Of a stretch of 37,422 nucleotides of DNA, positions 1-8,047 are shown piece after piece. A program made the position numbers and the translations under genes. The notes under the pieces are model-generated. The model searched no databases. It saw nothing but the letters and a program-made list of their open reading frames with translations, and was not told the DNA's origin. The stretch comes from Actinomyces sp. Marseille-P3109. GTDB lineage: Bacteria > Actinomycetota > Actinomycetes > Actinomycetales > Actinomycetaceae. Each line of letters begins with the position of its first letter. Within the stretch, counting starts at the first letter, position 1. Location of the stretch: positions 2,277,518 through 2,314,939 of the forward strand of contig NZ_OOHN01000008.1 of the NCBI RefSeq assembly GCF_900323545.1. The letters are read 5' to 3'.

Positions 1-141
1 ATCGACAACCTGCGCTCCGCCCTGCCCGAGTGGGCCAAGGACCTCTCCCTGAACCTGTCCACGCTGTCCCGCTCCTCCTCGCTGACCGAGCAGCAGCAGT
101 GGGGCACCTTCGTGGCCGCGGCCGCCGTCGTTGCCCGGTAG
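1..141 (+). pseudogene. ahpD: AhpD alkylhydroperoxidase, N-terminal remnant
   Basis: Reading frame 1 gives 46 residues beginning [20 protein letters not shown] and ending AAAVVAR before a TAG at 139-141. From memory this matches residues 3 to about 48 of the actinobacterial alkyl hydroperoxide reductase AhpD, with the conserved LPE-AKD-LNLS and the WGT-A-A pattern. AhpD is normally about 175 residues, and its CxxC-type active site lies in the C-terminal half, which is absent here. No AhpD-like residues continue in another frame, because the next bases are the 3' end of the convergent PH-domain gene. The start codon lies just outside the window. I infer a deletion-derived remnant; a retained short peptide cannot be excluded. 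Confidence 0.7.
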
Positions 142-147
142 CGGTGC

Positions 148-660
148 TCAGCTGCGGGGGTCGGCGTCGATGGCGCCCTGGACGTCCTCGAAGAGCAGGT
201 TGGAGATCTCGACCTGGACCATCTCGACCTGGGGGACGTCGTGCAGGAGGAGCGGGTCGTCCGCGGAGGTCTGCAGGGCCAGCGTCCCGCAGCCGAAGAA
301 GCGATCGGTGACGCCCTTGTCGAGCTGGATGTCGGAGATCCGGGTCAGCGGCAGGTCGTGGCCGACCCGGTTGAAGACGCCCGAGCGGGTGATGATGCGC
401 TTGGTGGTGACCGTGTAGGTATGGGTGTACCACTGCAGCCACGGCACGAGCAGCAGGGGAACGCTCAAGGCGAGGACCGCCACCCAGATCGCCAGGACGC
501 CCCACGGCTGCCAGCTGGCCGGAGCCATGACGGAGCCGACGACGCCGACCACCAGCAGGAGGATCTCGACGACGACCCGCCACAGGAGGACCTTGATGTG
601 GGTGTGCATGTGCCGCACCACGACCTCGTCGCGGCTCAGGAGCTTCTTCGACAGTGCCAT
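148..660 (-). CDS. PH domain-containing membrane protein
   Basis: A 170-residue protein starting MALSKKLLSRDEVVV; an upstream in-frame start at 696 adds 12 residues. Two hydrophobic helices (about residues 25-45 and 55-77) are followed by a small soluble domain with the pattern YTVTTKRIITRSGVFNR, then LPLTRISDIQLDKG. This is the signature of the bacterial PH family (bPH2, formerly DUF304): a membrane hairpin followed by a PH-like beta domain on the cytoplasmic side. The role of such proteins is mostly unknown. The gene ends 6 bp from the ahpD remnant and lies 69 bp downstream of the tad genes, in the position where Flp pilin genes are expected. It could be co-transcribed with tad. Confidence 0.8.
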   Translation of the reverse strand: MALSKKLLSRDEVVVRHMHTHIKVLLWRVVVEILLLVVGVVGSVMAPASWQPWGVLAIWVAVLALSVPLLLVPWLQWYTHTYTVTTKRIITRSGVFNRVGHDLPLTRISDIQLDKGVTDRFFGCGTLALQTSADDPLLLHDVPQVEMVQVEISNLLFEDVQGAIDADPRS

Positions 661-729
661 GGCCCCATCGTGCCAGGTTGCCGGGGATTTGCGCACCCGT
701 ACGGTTGGGATGCGGCGGAAGGCCGGCCC

Positions 730-2058
730 TCAGCCGGTGAGCATGCCCATGCCGACCGAGGCGACGACCGGGGCGATCCCCAGGATGACGAAGGCGGGCA
801 GGTGGCAGGCGCCCAGCGGCAGAACGAGGCGGACCGCGAGGCGCTCGGCGGCCTCCTCGTCGCGGGCGCGCCGCCCCACGCGCAGGCTGGTGGCCGTCGC
901 CGCCAGGAGGGCGACCGGCGAGGCCCCGTCCTCCCAGCCGGGACGCAGGCAGGCCTCCAGGCGGGTGCGCCGACGTCGCCACTGCTCGTCGTCGGGCGCC
1001 TCCCAGGCCTCCTCCCACGAGGCGCCCAGCAGGAGGGCTCGGCCCACGACACCGGAGCCCTCCTCCTGAAGGGCCCGCCCCAGGGAGGTGAGCACCCCGG
1101 GAACCGAGGCTCCGGCGTTCAGGGCGGCTGCGGCCAGGTCCAGGACGAGGGCCTCGTCGACGACATCCCCCTCCGCCGTCGCGGCCCGCACGAGGCGCCT
1201 GGTGGCCAGGTGGCCCACGATCATGAGCACGACGCCGAGAGCCCCCAGAGCGCTTCCGGCTCCACCATCGAGCAGCAGGGCCGCGGGGTCGGCGCCCACG
1301 AGCGTCCCCAGCCCCAGGCCCACCACGGGCAGGCAGGCCAGGAGGCGGGCCGTGGTGCGAGGGCCTGCCAGGGCCGCCCGGCGGGAGGACTCGGCGCGGC
1401 CTGACTCGGCGACGCCACCGGCCACGGCCTCGAGGATGTCGGCCAGGGGTGCTCCCAAGGTGGTCGACAGCCGGCAGGAGGCGATGGCGCCCGGCACCCC
1501 GGCGGCGGTGGCTCGCCGCTGCCGGGCCCGCGCACCCCTCGGGGGCGGGTGCCATCGCAGGCGGCCCTCCCTCCAGCGGGGCAGCCAGGAGTCGTGCTGG
1601 AGGTCCGCGAGCGCGTGCAGCGCGGGTGGGACGCCGTCGTCGTCTGGCTCGGTGCCCGCGGTGAGGCCGGCGCGCTGGAGGGTGCGGCTCCAGGCCCGCT
1701 GAGGGACGGCGCCGGCGCGCAGGAGACTGGCGACCTCGGTGAGTAGCAGGCCGAGGTCCGGCTCGGGCGGTCCGGCTCGACGCGAACGCAGGGTGCTCAG
1801 TGCCTCCCGCGCTGCCGGCGTGCTCGTGCCGGTCGGCGAGGTGCCCGCGGTCCAGCCGCGTGGGAGCCCGCGGCGCGCCGGCAGCAGGAGCACGGCGGTG
1901 GCCAGGGCGACCAGGACCGCCGCGATCCAGGCACCCGCCCCCGGCGGGCCGGCCACCGGGTCGGCCGCTGAGCCGACCGTCGTGAGGGCCGGGGGTGCGG
2001 TTGCGGCCATGAGGGAGGTCGGCCCCGCCATGCCGGTCATTACCGTCACACCAGTCAT
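730..2058 (-). CDS. Type II secretion F-type platform protein, TadB-TadC fusion
   Basis: A 442-residue protein with two consecutive type II secretion F modules. The first (about residues 190-295) has LSTTLGAPLADILEAVAGGV, then two membrane helices. The second (about residues 300-440) has LDLAAAALNAGASVPGVL, then two C-terminal helices around LPAFVILGIAPVV. Mycobacteria encode these as two separate genes (Rv3658c and Rv3657c); here the frame is continuous. The protein should form the inner-membrane platform of a Tad/Flp pilus machine, working with the ATPase next door. The ATG directly follows the tadA stop (TGAATG), with an AGGGGAGG ribosome site inside the end of tadA, which shows translational coupling. 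An N-terminal helix lies near residues 43-60. Confidence 0.85.
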   Translation of the reverse strand: MTGVTVMTGMAGPTSLMAATAPPALTTVGSAADPVAGPPGAGAWIAAVLVALATAVLLLPARRGLPRGWTAGTSPTGTSTPAAREALSTLRSRRAGPPEPDLGLLLTEVASLLRAGAVPQRAWSRTLQRAGLTAGTEPDDDGVPPALHALADLQHDSWLPRWREGRLRWHPPPRGARARQRRATAAGVPGAIASCRLSTTLGAPLADILEAVAGGVAESGRAESSRRAALAGPRTTARLLACLPVVGLGLGTLVGADPAALLLDGGAGSALGALGVVLMIVGHLATRRLVRAATAEGDVVDEALVLDLAAAALNAGASVPGVLTSLGRALQEEGSGVVGRALLLGASWEEAWEAPDDEQWRRRRTRLEACLRPGWEDGASPVALLAATATSLRVGRRARDEEAAERLAVRLVLPLGACHLPAFVILGIAPVVASVGMGMLTG

Positions 2059-3321
2059 TCAGGCCTCCCCTCCCCCGGAGCCGGCCGGCATGCCATGTCC
2101 GAGGCGAGAGAAGGCCTGCGGACCGAGTCGGGCTCGCAGCGCCGGCTCAGCCGGGCCGGGGCGCAGGCGGCCATCGTCATCCATGCTGAGCGCCTCCTCG
2201 CAGACCAGGACCGCTCCGACCGGCGTCGCCTCGCGCCGCAGCACGCCGATGGAGGCGACGTACCGGCGCGCTCCGGAGGTACCCGCCTGCCGGCGCAGGT
2301 GGACGACGGCGTCGAGCGCACTGGCTGCCTGGGCGGCTACGGCCGCCTCGTCGAGTCCCGCAAGCGCACCCAGGGCGGTGAGGCGGGCGGGGACGTCGCC
2401 CGGCGAGTTGGCGTGGAGAGTGGCCCAGCCGCCCTCGTGGCCGGTGTTGAGGGCGGTCAGGACGTCGCGCACCTCGGGGCCGCGGCACTCCCCCAGGACG
2501 ATCCGGTCGGGCCGCATGCGCAGGGCGGTGCGCACCAGGGAGGTCATGGAGACCGCCCCGATCCCTTGGACGTTGGCGCCGCGTTCCTGAAGGTGGACGA
2601 CGTGGGGGTGCTCGGGGCGCAGCTCGGCGGCCTCCTCGATGCACACGATGCGCTCGCTGTGCGGGACGAGCCCGAGCAGGGCCGCCAGGAGGGTGGTCTT
2701 GCCGGTTCCGGTGGCACCGGTGACCAGGCAGCTGGCGCGGCGGGTCACGAGGGCGGTCAGGACGTCGTCGAGGCCGGGGGCGATGGTGCCGGCGCCGGTG
2801 AGCTCGGCCAGGGTGAAGCCGCGGCGGCGCTTGGTGCGCAGGCTGATGAGGGTGCCGTCGGCGCTCAGGGGTGGCAGGACCGCGTTGAGGCGGGTGCCGT
2901 CGGGCAGGGTGGCGTCGACGACGGGGCAGGCGTCGTCGAGGCGCTTGTGGGCGGAGGCGGCCATGCGCACGGCCAGGGCCCGCACCTGGGGCTCATCCAT
3001 GGAGGCGTCGGGGACGGGCTCGAGGCCGTGGCCCCGGTCGATCCAGGTGCGCCCGCCGCTGACGAGGACGTCGGTGACGCCGTCGGTCTCGATGAGGGGC
3101 TGCAGGAGCGGCCCGGCGCCCTCGACGTCGGCGCGAACCCGCTGACCGAGGCGGGCCATGCCCAGCCGGCCGGTGGTGGGGTCGGCGGCGCCGCTCAGGG
3201 CCTCGTCCAGGTCGGCACCGCGTGCCAGGGCGCTGCGCACTCGGGCGAGCTCGGGGCTGCCGGCGCCCGGGGCCCGGTGAGGCCCAGCGGCTCCGGGGAG
3301 ATCGGGGTTCACGGTCGCCAT
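2059..3321 (-). CDS. tadA: Tad/Flp pilus assembly ATPase TadA (CpaF type)
   Basis: A 420-residue secretion ATPase of the VirB11/CpaF group that powers Flp pilus assembly or Tad secretion from the cytoplasmic face. Visible motifs are the N-terminal VTDVLVSGG and LVSGGRTWIDRG segment, the Walker A GATGTGKTT near residue 202, a His box HVVHLQERG and a Walker B-like RIVLGECRGPE near residue 273, then TGHEGGWATLHANSP. The chosen ATG (MATVNPDLPG) overlaps the end of ssd by 13 bp; an in-frame start at 3351 would lengthen the overlap. The order ssd-tadA-tadB/C is the conserved actinobacterial one. All catalytic motifs look intact. Confidence 0.93.
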   Translation of the reverse strand: MATVNPDLPGAAGPHRAPGAGSPELARVRSALARGADLDEALSGAADPTTGRLGMARLGQRVRADVEGAGPLLQPLIETDGVTDVLVSGGRTWIDRGHGLEPVPDASMDEPQVRALAVRMAASAHKRLDDACPVVDATLPDGTRLNAVLPPLSADGTLISLRTKRRRGFTLAELTGAGTIAPGLDDVLTALVTRRASCLVTGATGTGKTTLLAALLGLVPHSERIVCIEEAAELRPEHPHVVHLQERGANVQGIGAVSMTSLVRTALRMRPDRIVLGECRGPEVRDVLTALNTGHEGGWATLHANSPGDVPARLTALGALAGLDEAAVAAQAASALDAVVHLRRQAGTSGARRYVASIGVLRREATPVGAVLVCEEALSMDDDGRLRPGPAEPALRARLGPQAFSRLGHGMPAGSGGGEA

Positions 3322-4511
3322 GACTGACTCCCCCACCACCCTGCAGTGCACCCGGCAGAGTGCCCGGTGACGTGCTCAGCGGACTGCTCCCCGTCCCGTT
3401 CCCCGGCCTGCTCTGCGTCCGGTTCTCCGGTCCGTCCTCGGGCTTGTCCCATGGTGACCGGGGCCGGTTCGGACACCTTGGGGGCGAGGCCCCAGGCCAG
3501 CAGCTCTCGGGTCAGGGCCGTGGCGGCGCGCCTGGTGGCCGAGCGGGCCCGGACCGGATCCTCCCCCAGGGCGAGGCGCTTGACCAGGACCCGGTCGGTG
3601 GGGACCCGCCCCAGGACCGGGCAGCCGGTGATGAGCTCGAGGTCCTCGGTGGCGACGTCCTCACCCGCCTGGCGCACCACGAGCCACACCGATGAGCCCG
3701 GACCGGCCGTTTCGACGGCGTCGGGCTGCGGGCCCCGCAGCCGCAGGGCCACGCTCTCCGCGGCGACGGCCGAGCGCAGGTCGAGCCCGGTCAGGAGCAG
3801 GACCCGGGCTCCCGGCGGCGCAGGCGCGCCCCGGGGCAGGTCCACCAGGACGACGTCGTGCTCGGCGCGCATCGCCTCGAGAACCGCGTCCGCGCAGGGC
3901 AGCGGCCCGCCGCGGACGTCACCGGTGAGCACCGGCATGGCGTGCCACGCGGGCAGGGCCCCGACCAGGTGCCCGGGCCGGAAGGCCGACTCCTCGGCAG
4001 GAAGGTCCGCCCAGCGCAGTCCGGTCAGCACGGTCTCCCCGCACAGGAGGTCCAGGCCACCGGCGGGGTCCAGGTCCATCATCGCCACCCGCCGGCCGGC
4101 TCGGCTCAGCGCCCACGCCAGGTGAAGCAGTAGGACGCTGGTCCCCAGGCCCCCGCGAGCACCGGTGACGGCCAGGACCTGGGCCGCCCGATGTCTCCCC
4201 CGGGATGTCTCCCACAGCTCCGCCGGTGCTGACGGCGACGCGGGATCCTCCGAGTCCCCCACAGACCCGGAGGCCTCATCCGCAGCCGGCACCGCAGCCC
4301 TCTCGACGGGCGGCCAGGGCCCACCGGCCTCGGGTCTCAGCGGCGGGAAGGAGACGTCACCTGCGTCCCAGCCCGCCGGCGGCGCGGTCGGTTCCGCCAG
4401 AAGCCCTACGGCCTTTGCCCTTGTCTCCATGACCTCCGTGTCCTCTGCTTCGCGCAGCAGCGTCTCCGGGATCTTTTCCCGCGTCCTCCCCGGCATCTGC
4501 GTCGTCTCCAT
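3309..4511 (-). CDS. ssd: Ssd/CpaE-like MinD-family protein of the tad locus
   Basis: A 400-residue protein matching the septum-site-determining (Ssd, Rv3660c) and CpaE-like group by content and position: first gene of the tad cluster, divergent from a HAD hydrolase. A poorly conserved N-terminal region (1-112) precedes a MinD/ParA-like fold with VTGARGGLGTS near residues 117-127, MMDLDPAGGLDLL near 142-155, and DVVLVDLPRG. The deviant Walker A of MinD proteins (KGGxGKT) here reads ARGGLGTS and lacks both lysines, so ATP hydrolysis is doubtful. The last 50 residues are a repetitive Glu/Gly/Ala/His tail. It may localise the Tad machine or affect division; this is family knowledge only. Confidence 0.82.
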   Translation of the reverse strand: METTQMPGRTREKIPETLLREAEDTEVMETRAKAVGLLAEPTAPPAGWDAGDVSFPPLRPEAGGPWPPVERAAVPAADEASGSVGDSEDPASPSAPAELWETSRGRHRAAQVLAVTGARGGLGTSVLLLHLAWALSRAGRRVAMMDLDPAGGLDLLCGETVLTGLRWADLPAEESAFRPGHLVGALPAWHAMPVLTGDVRGGPLPCADAVLEAMRAEHDVVLVDLPRGAPAPPGARVLLLTGLDLRSAVAAESVALRLRGPQPDAVETAGPGSSVWLVVRQAGEDVATEDLELITGCPVLGRVPTDRVLVKRLALGEDPVRARSATRRAATALTRELLAWGLAPKVSEPAPVTMGQARGRTGEPDAEQAGERDGEQSAEHVTGHSAGCTAGWWGSQSWRP

Positions 4512-4771
4512 CGCGCCTCCTTCAACCCGGTGTGCAGCGGCGTCTCAACGCCCGTCCCGCTCACCAGGGTGCGGTCCCCTGCCCGACGGCGCCCACCAGC
4601 GTCATCGGGTCTGTGGAAACGGGGTGCAGATCGGGGCTTGTGGCCCCGCGCGCCCCGCAGCCGACCGCCACACGCGACGCCGCGGCGTCCCGGAGACCCT
4701 TCGACGACGTCGCGCGAGGCTGAGGGCTCACACGCCTGACACCGCGGCCCGCCTCGTGATGAGATGGACCC

Positions 4772-5767
4772 ATGAGCGCGCCGTCCCGCGCAAGCGACCC
4801 CTCCCAGCCGACAGCGGCGTCACCGGCGACGTCACCGACGATCTCGCCGGCTGTCTCCGCCGTGTCCGTCACGTCCACTGCGCCCACCACAGGATCCACC
4901 ACTGGGTCCAACGCCGGGTCCACCACTGCGCCCGCCGCCCCTCCCCCACCCGCAGGCCAGCGCGCCGCGGCCTACTTCGATCTGGACAAGACGATCCTGG
5001 CGACGTCGTCGACCTGGGCGCTGGGCAGCCCGATGCGGCGCAGCGGCCTCATCTCCTCACGGGCGCTGGCCCACGGGCTCATCGCCCAGCTCCCCTACCT
5101 CCTGGTGGGCGCCGGCACCCGGCATTCAACCAGCCTCATGGAGCGCCTGGCCCTCATGTCCACCGGCATCAGCCGACGCGACCTGGTCGACGTCGTCGAG
5201 GGCGCCCTGACCACGGTGATCGAGCCGGCCGTCTACGCCGAGGCCCTCGACCTCATCGAGGCCCACCACCGGGCCGGGCACGACGTCGTGGTCGTCTCGG
5301 CCTCCATCAGCGAGATGGTCGCCCCCATCGCTCGCCTCGTGGGGGCCGACCGCGCCATCGCCACCCACATGGAGGTGGGCGAGGACGGCCTGTTCACCGG
5401 GCGGATCGCCCGCTCCATGCTGCACTCGGAGAAGGTGGTCGCGCTGCGTGAGGACGCCGCCGCCCACGGCATCGACCCGGCCCGGTCCTGGGCCTACTCC
5501 GACTCCATCTCCGATGAGCCGATGCTCGGCGCCGTCGGCCACCCCGTCGCCGTCAACCCCGACCGGGACCTGCGGCGCCTGGCCCAGGAACGGGACTGGC
5601 CGGTGCGAGACTTCGCCCGCCCGGTGCGGCTGCGGCCGCGTTGGGAGCCGGCGCACCTGTCGACCCGGGCCGTCCTGGTAGCCGGTGCGGCCGGCGTCCT
5701 CGCCGTCGGGGGCGCCGCCGCCTGGCTGGTCGCCCGCCATGGCGGGCAGGGCGGACGCGGAGCCTGA
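4772..5767 (+). CDS. HAD-IB family phosphatase with C-terminal membrane anchor
   Basis: A 331-residue HAD hydrolase (SerB-like IB subfamily). Residues 1-65 are a Ser/Thr/Pro-rich disordered stretch containing TGSTTGSNAGSTT. The fold starts at AAYFDLDKTI, where D70 and D72 are the catalytic aspartates of motif I. Motif II is VVVSASIS (about 175), the motif III lysine lies in HSEKVVALRED (about 217-227) and motif IV is YSDSISDEPM (about 241-250). All catalytic residues are present. The C-terminus ends in a hydrophobic helix (about residues 298-320) and a short basic tail, which suggests a tail anchor with the enzyme in the cytoplasm. The gene is divergent from ssd, as in mycobacteria (Rv3661). 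The substrate is unknown. Confidence 0.87.
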   Translation: MSAPSRASDPSQPTAASPATSPTISPAVSAVSVTSTAPTTGSTTGSNAGSTTAPAAPPPPAGQRAAAYFDLDKTILATSSTWALGSPMRRSGLISSRALAHGLIAQLPYLLVGAGTRHSTSLMERLALMSTGISRRDLVDVVEGALTTVIEPAVYAEALDLIEAHHRAGHDVVVVSASISEMVAPIARLVGADRAIATHMEVGEDGLFTGRIARSMLHSEKVVALREDAAAHGIDPARSWAYSDSISDEPMLGAVGHPVAVNPDRDLRRLAQERDWPVRDFARPVRLRPRWEPAHLSTRAVLVAGAAGVLAVGGAAAWLVARHGGQGGRGA

Positions 5768-5782
5768 ATCGTCCGCCCGGAC

Positions 5783-6847
5783 TCACCCGGCGCGCCAGGT
5801 GCCCGCCTGGACGGCCCGGCACAGGCGCTGGGCCTCCTGCACCCCCGCGAGCACCGCCTCGGCCTGCCACACCACCCAGGCCACGACGCCCTCCATCGTG
5901 CCCAGGACGTAGGTGCCGGCGGCATCGGCGTAGGCCGCCGGCACCTGCCCGGGATACAGGTCGCTGACCGCTGTGCCCGTCGGCTCGACCCCGTCGCGCA
6001 CGAGCAGGTGGCGCACGAGCAGTCGGCCGACCGCGGCGTTTCCGGCCGTGAAGGGCCGCGCCGCCAGCATCTCGGCGTGGACGATGGCGGCCCGCACCAG
6101 CGCCGGCGCCTGCTCCGCCTCGATGAGCTCCACCAGGCCCGCCAGCCGCTCGGCCAGCTCCTCGCCCTGCGGCGCCCGTCCCGGGCCGCCCTCGCGGGAA
6201 CGCATCTGCCCGGCGCGCGGGGCGCCCACCTCCTCGAGCCCGATCAGTCCGCCTGCCGCCAAGGGGCCGACGACGTCGCGGTGCAGCGCGGCCAGCAGTG
6301 CACGTGCTGGCGGCACCGCGGGCCGTCCCCGCCCCACCAGGTCCGGCATCCATCCGACCAGGCGGGTCCCGGCGCGCCACAGCCCGGCGACAGCATCCAG
6401 GCCCGGGTCGCCCGTGGCGGCCTCGGTCAGGGAGGCGGAGGCCACGTGCTCACGCAGCACCTCGGCGGAGACCACTGCCCCCTCAACGCCTCCCGAGGCG
6501 ATGGCGCCCCGGATCGCGGCCTCGGCGCGGGCCTCACGCCACCGACGTCGCAGCGCCTCGTTCCAGCGCAGCTCGGCGCAGGCCTCGCGCACCGCCGTCT
6601 CAGCGGCGCGCACCCGCTCGTCGGCGGCCACTGCCCGCAGCGCCTCCACCACAGGGGACACCGGCACCCCGGAGGCGCCCGCGCCGGCCGGCACCTCGGG
6701 ACCGCTCTGCCCGCCCGCGCCGTCGTCGACCGGCCGTCCATTCGACCGCCCGGTCGACACGCCGGGCCGACTCGCCGCCCCGGTCGTCCCAGCCATGTCA
6801 CGCCGCTTCGGCGCCCCGGCCGCGGACGGCCCGATCCCTACAGACAT
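5783..6847 (-). CDS. Degenerate Fic-domain protein
   Basis: About 354 residues (start uncertain: in-frame starts at 6877, 6874, 6847 and 6796; the first 60 residues are low complexity). The C-terminal half has the Fic fold signature HAEMLAARPFTAGNAAVGR, equivalent to the AMP-transferase motif HPFxxGNGRxxR. The catalytic His is Arg, and Gly-Arg of the nucleotide loop is Ala-Ala; Phe, Gly-Asn and the final Arg remain. Upstream, IASGGVEGAVVSAEVL fits the inhibitory-helix motif (S/T)xxxE(G/N) of N-terminally autoinhibited Fic proteins. I infer a catalytically dead or repurposed Fic protein rather than an AMPylator. It is convergent with the HAD gene, 15 bp apart. Codon usage and GC match the neighbours, so it is not obviously decaying. 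Confidence 0.72.
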   Translation of the reverse strand: MSVGIGPSAAGAPKRRDMAGTTGAASRPGVSTGRSNGRPVDDGAGGQSGPEVPAGAGASGVPVSPVVEALRAVAADERVRAAETAVREACAELRWNEALRRRWREARAEAAIRGAIASGGVEGAVVSAEVLREHVASASLTEAATGDPGLDAVAGLWRAGTRLVGWMPDLVGRGRPAVPPARALLAALHRDVVGPLAAGGLIGLEEVGAPRAGQMRSREGGPGRAPQGEELAERLAGLVELIEAEQAPALVRAAIVHAEMLAARPFTAGNAAVGRLLVRHLLVRDGVEPTGTAVSDLYPGQVPAAYADAAGTYVLGTMEGVVAWVVWQAEAVLAGVQEAQRLCRAVQAGTWRAG

Positions 6848-6991
6848 TCGCACCACGCGCCCACTGTGGCACATCACGGCCGCTCGGAGACAACGGCGGC
6901 CGGCTCGACACTCGACGGCCGTCAGTGACGGATCAGCGGTGCGTAGCAGCCCCGGACCCCGACGAAACCGACACGGGCTGGGCGCACCCCC

Positions 6992-6997
6992 TAGACT
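6992..6997 (+). promoter_or_regulatory. -10 box of a leaderless transcript
   Basis: TAGACT ends 7 nt before the GTG at 7005, so transcription should begin at or within a base or two of the start codon. There is no room for a ribosome site. No convincing -35 is visible, which is common in actinobacterial promoters. Confidence 0.55.
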
Positions 6998-7004
6998 CGA
7001 TCAA

Positions 7005-7952
7005 GTGAGTGACTCCCCCTCCCATAACATTCCGGGCTCAGCCCCACCGCCCTCGGCACCGGGCGCGTCGGGACAACCGCCTCGCAGTCGCAGACCCGAC
7101 TACGTGCTCACCGCTGTCGTCGGGGTCATCTTCGCCCTGAGTGTCTCCGTCCTGCTGGGCCTGGCCGCCACCGCTCCCGCCCCGGAGTCCGTCCTGCGCA
7201 CGTCCTTGCTCCTCGGCGCGATCCTGCTGCTCTCCTCCGCCGCCACAGCGCTGTTCGCCGGCCGCTCCTCACTGGGCGCCCTGGTCACCGGGCTGACCGC
7301 CCTGGTGGCCCAGTCGGCCGCCTTCATGGCTCCCATCCACGCGTCCTCCCTGCCCTACCCCTGGCTGCAGAAGCTGATCAGCACCGGGTTCGTGCTCATC
7401 CTGGCGGCCCTGTGGCTCGGCGGCTCCTGGGGGATGCGCCTGGCCCGCCGCGCCGGCCACGCCCAGGGCCAGGCCGCCTTCCGTCTCACCCAGGCCGACC
7501 GGACCGTGGGCTCCACTCCGACCCCACCGCCCTCGCGCCGGCGCGACCACCTCCTGTCCCTGCCGTGGGTCCTGGCCGGGCTGGCGCTGGCCGCCTTCCT
7601 CCTGCCCCGCTCCTACCTGCGGGCGGTCGCCCCCGGGATCCAGACCGGTCCGCTGATGCTCGGGGCTGTCCTCGTCTCCGTCATCGCTCTGGCCGCGGCC
7701 GGGGCCTCGACGGCGCGCTCCACCCTCGGAGCGCGCGTCACCGGCCCGATTCTCATCCTTCTGGCGGTCCCGGCGCTCAGTGACGATATGATCCCTGGCG
7801 GTCATCTGATCTCCAGGCTCCTGCCGTACGGCCCGGACGCCGTCGTGCTCGCCGCCATCGGGATCGAGCTCATGGCGATCGGCTGGGGAGCTCACATGGC
7901 CCGCCGCCAGGGCCGCGCCAACGCGCTGGCCCGGTTGCGCTCCGGTGCCTGA
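7005..7952 (+). CDS. Membrane protein with two tandem four-helix units
   Basis: A 315-residue polytopic protein that I do not recognise as a named family. After a Pro/Ser-rich N-terminus there are about eight membrane helices in two similar halves. Each half contains a conserved turn, GRSSLGALVTG (near residue 86) or ARSTLGARVTG (near 237), and ends in an amphipathic basic segment, LARRAGHAQGQA or MARRQGRANALA. The linker between the halves (about residues 155-180) is charged and Pro-rich. The downstream gene carries a third copy of the unit at its C-terminus. The GTG start is set by the -10 box just upstream, giving a leaderless mRNA. The frame is open further upstream, but that part is antisense to the Fic gene. 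Confidence 0.75.
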   Translation: MSDSPSHNIPGSAPPPSAPGASGQPPRSRRPDYVLTAVVGVIFALSVSVLLGLAATAPAPESVLRTSLLLGAILLLSSAATALFAGRSSLGALVTGLTALVAQSAAFMAPIHASSLPYPWLQKLISTGFVLILAALWLGGSWGMRLARRAGHAQGQAAFRLTQADRTVGSTPTPPPSRRRDHLLSLPWVLAGLALAAFLLPRSYLRAVAPGIQTGPLMLGAVLVSVIALAAAGASTARSTLGARVTGPILILLAVPALSDDMIPGGHLISRLLPYGPDAVVLAAIGIELMAIGWGAHMARRQGRANALARLRSGA

Positions 7953-8047
7953 GGGCCCATGCCCGCAGTCATGTCCCGGGACGACCGTACCGCCCCTTTC
8001 GGCGTCCCCGCCCCTACTACTACCGTGTGCATGCGTAAGGAGACCTC

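Noticed and set aside
2095..3327. 410-codon plus-strand frame opposite tadA
   Set aside because: Gly/Ala/Asp-rich shadow of tadA without ribosome site or domain pattern.
4097..4130. Second small CDS inside ssd on the plus strand
   Set aside because: Frames here are antisense shadows and lack ribosome sites.
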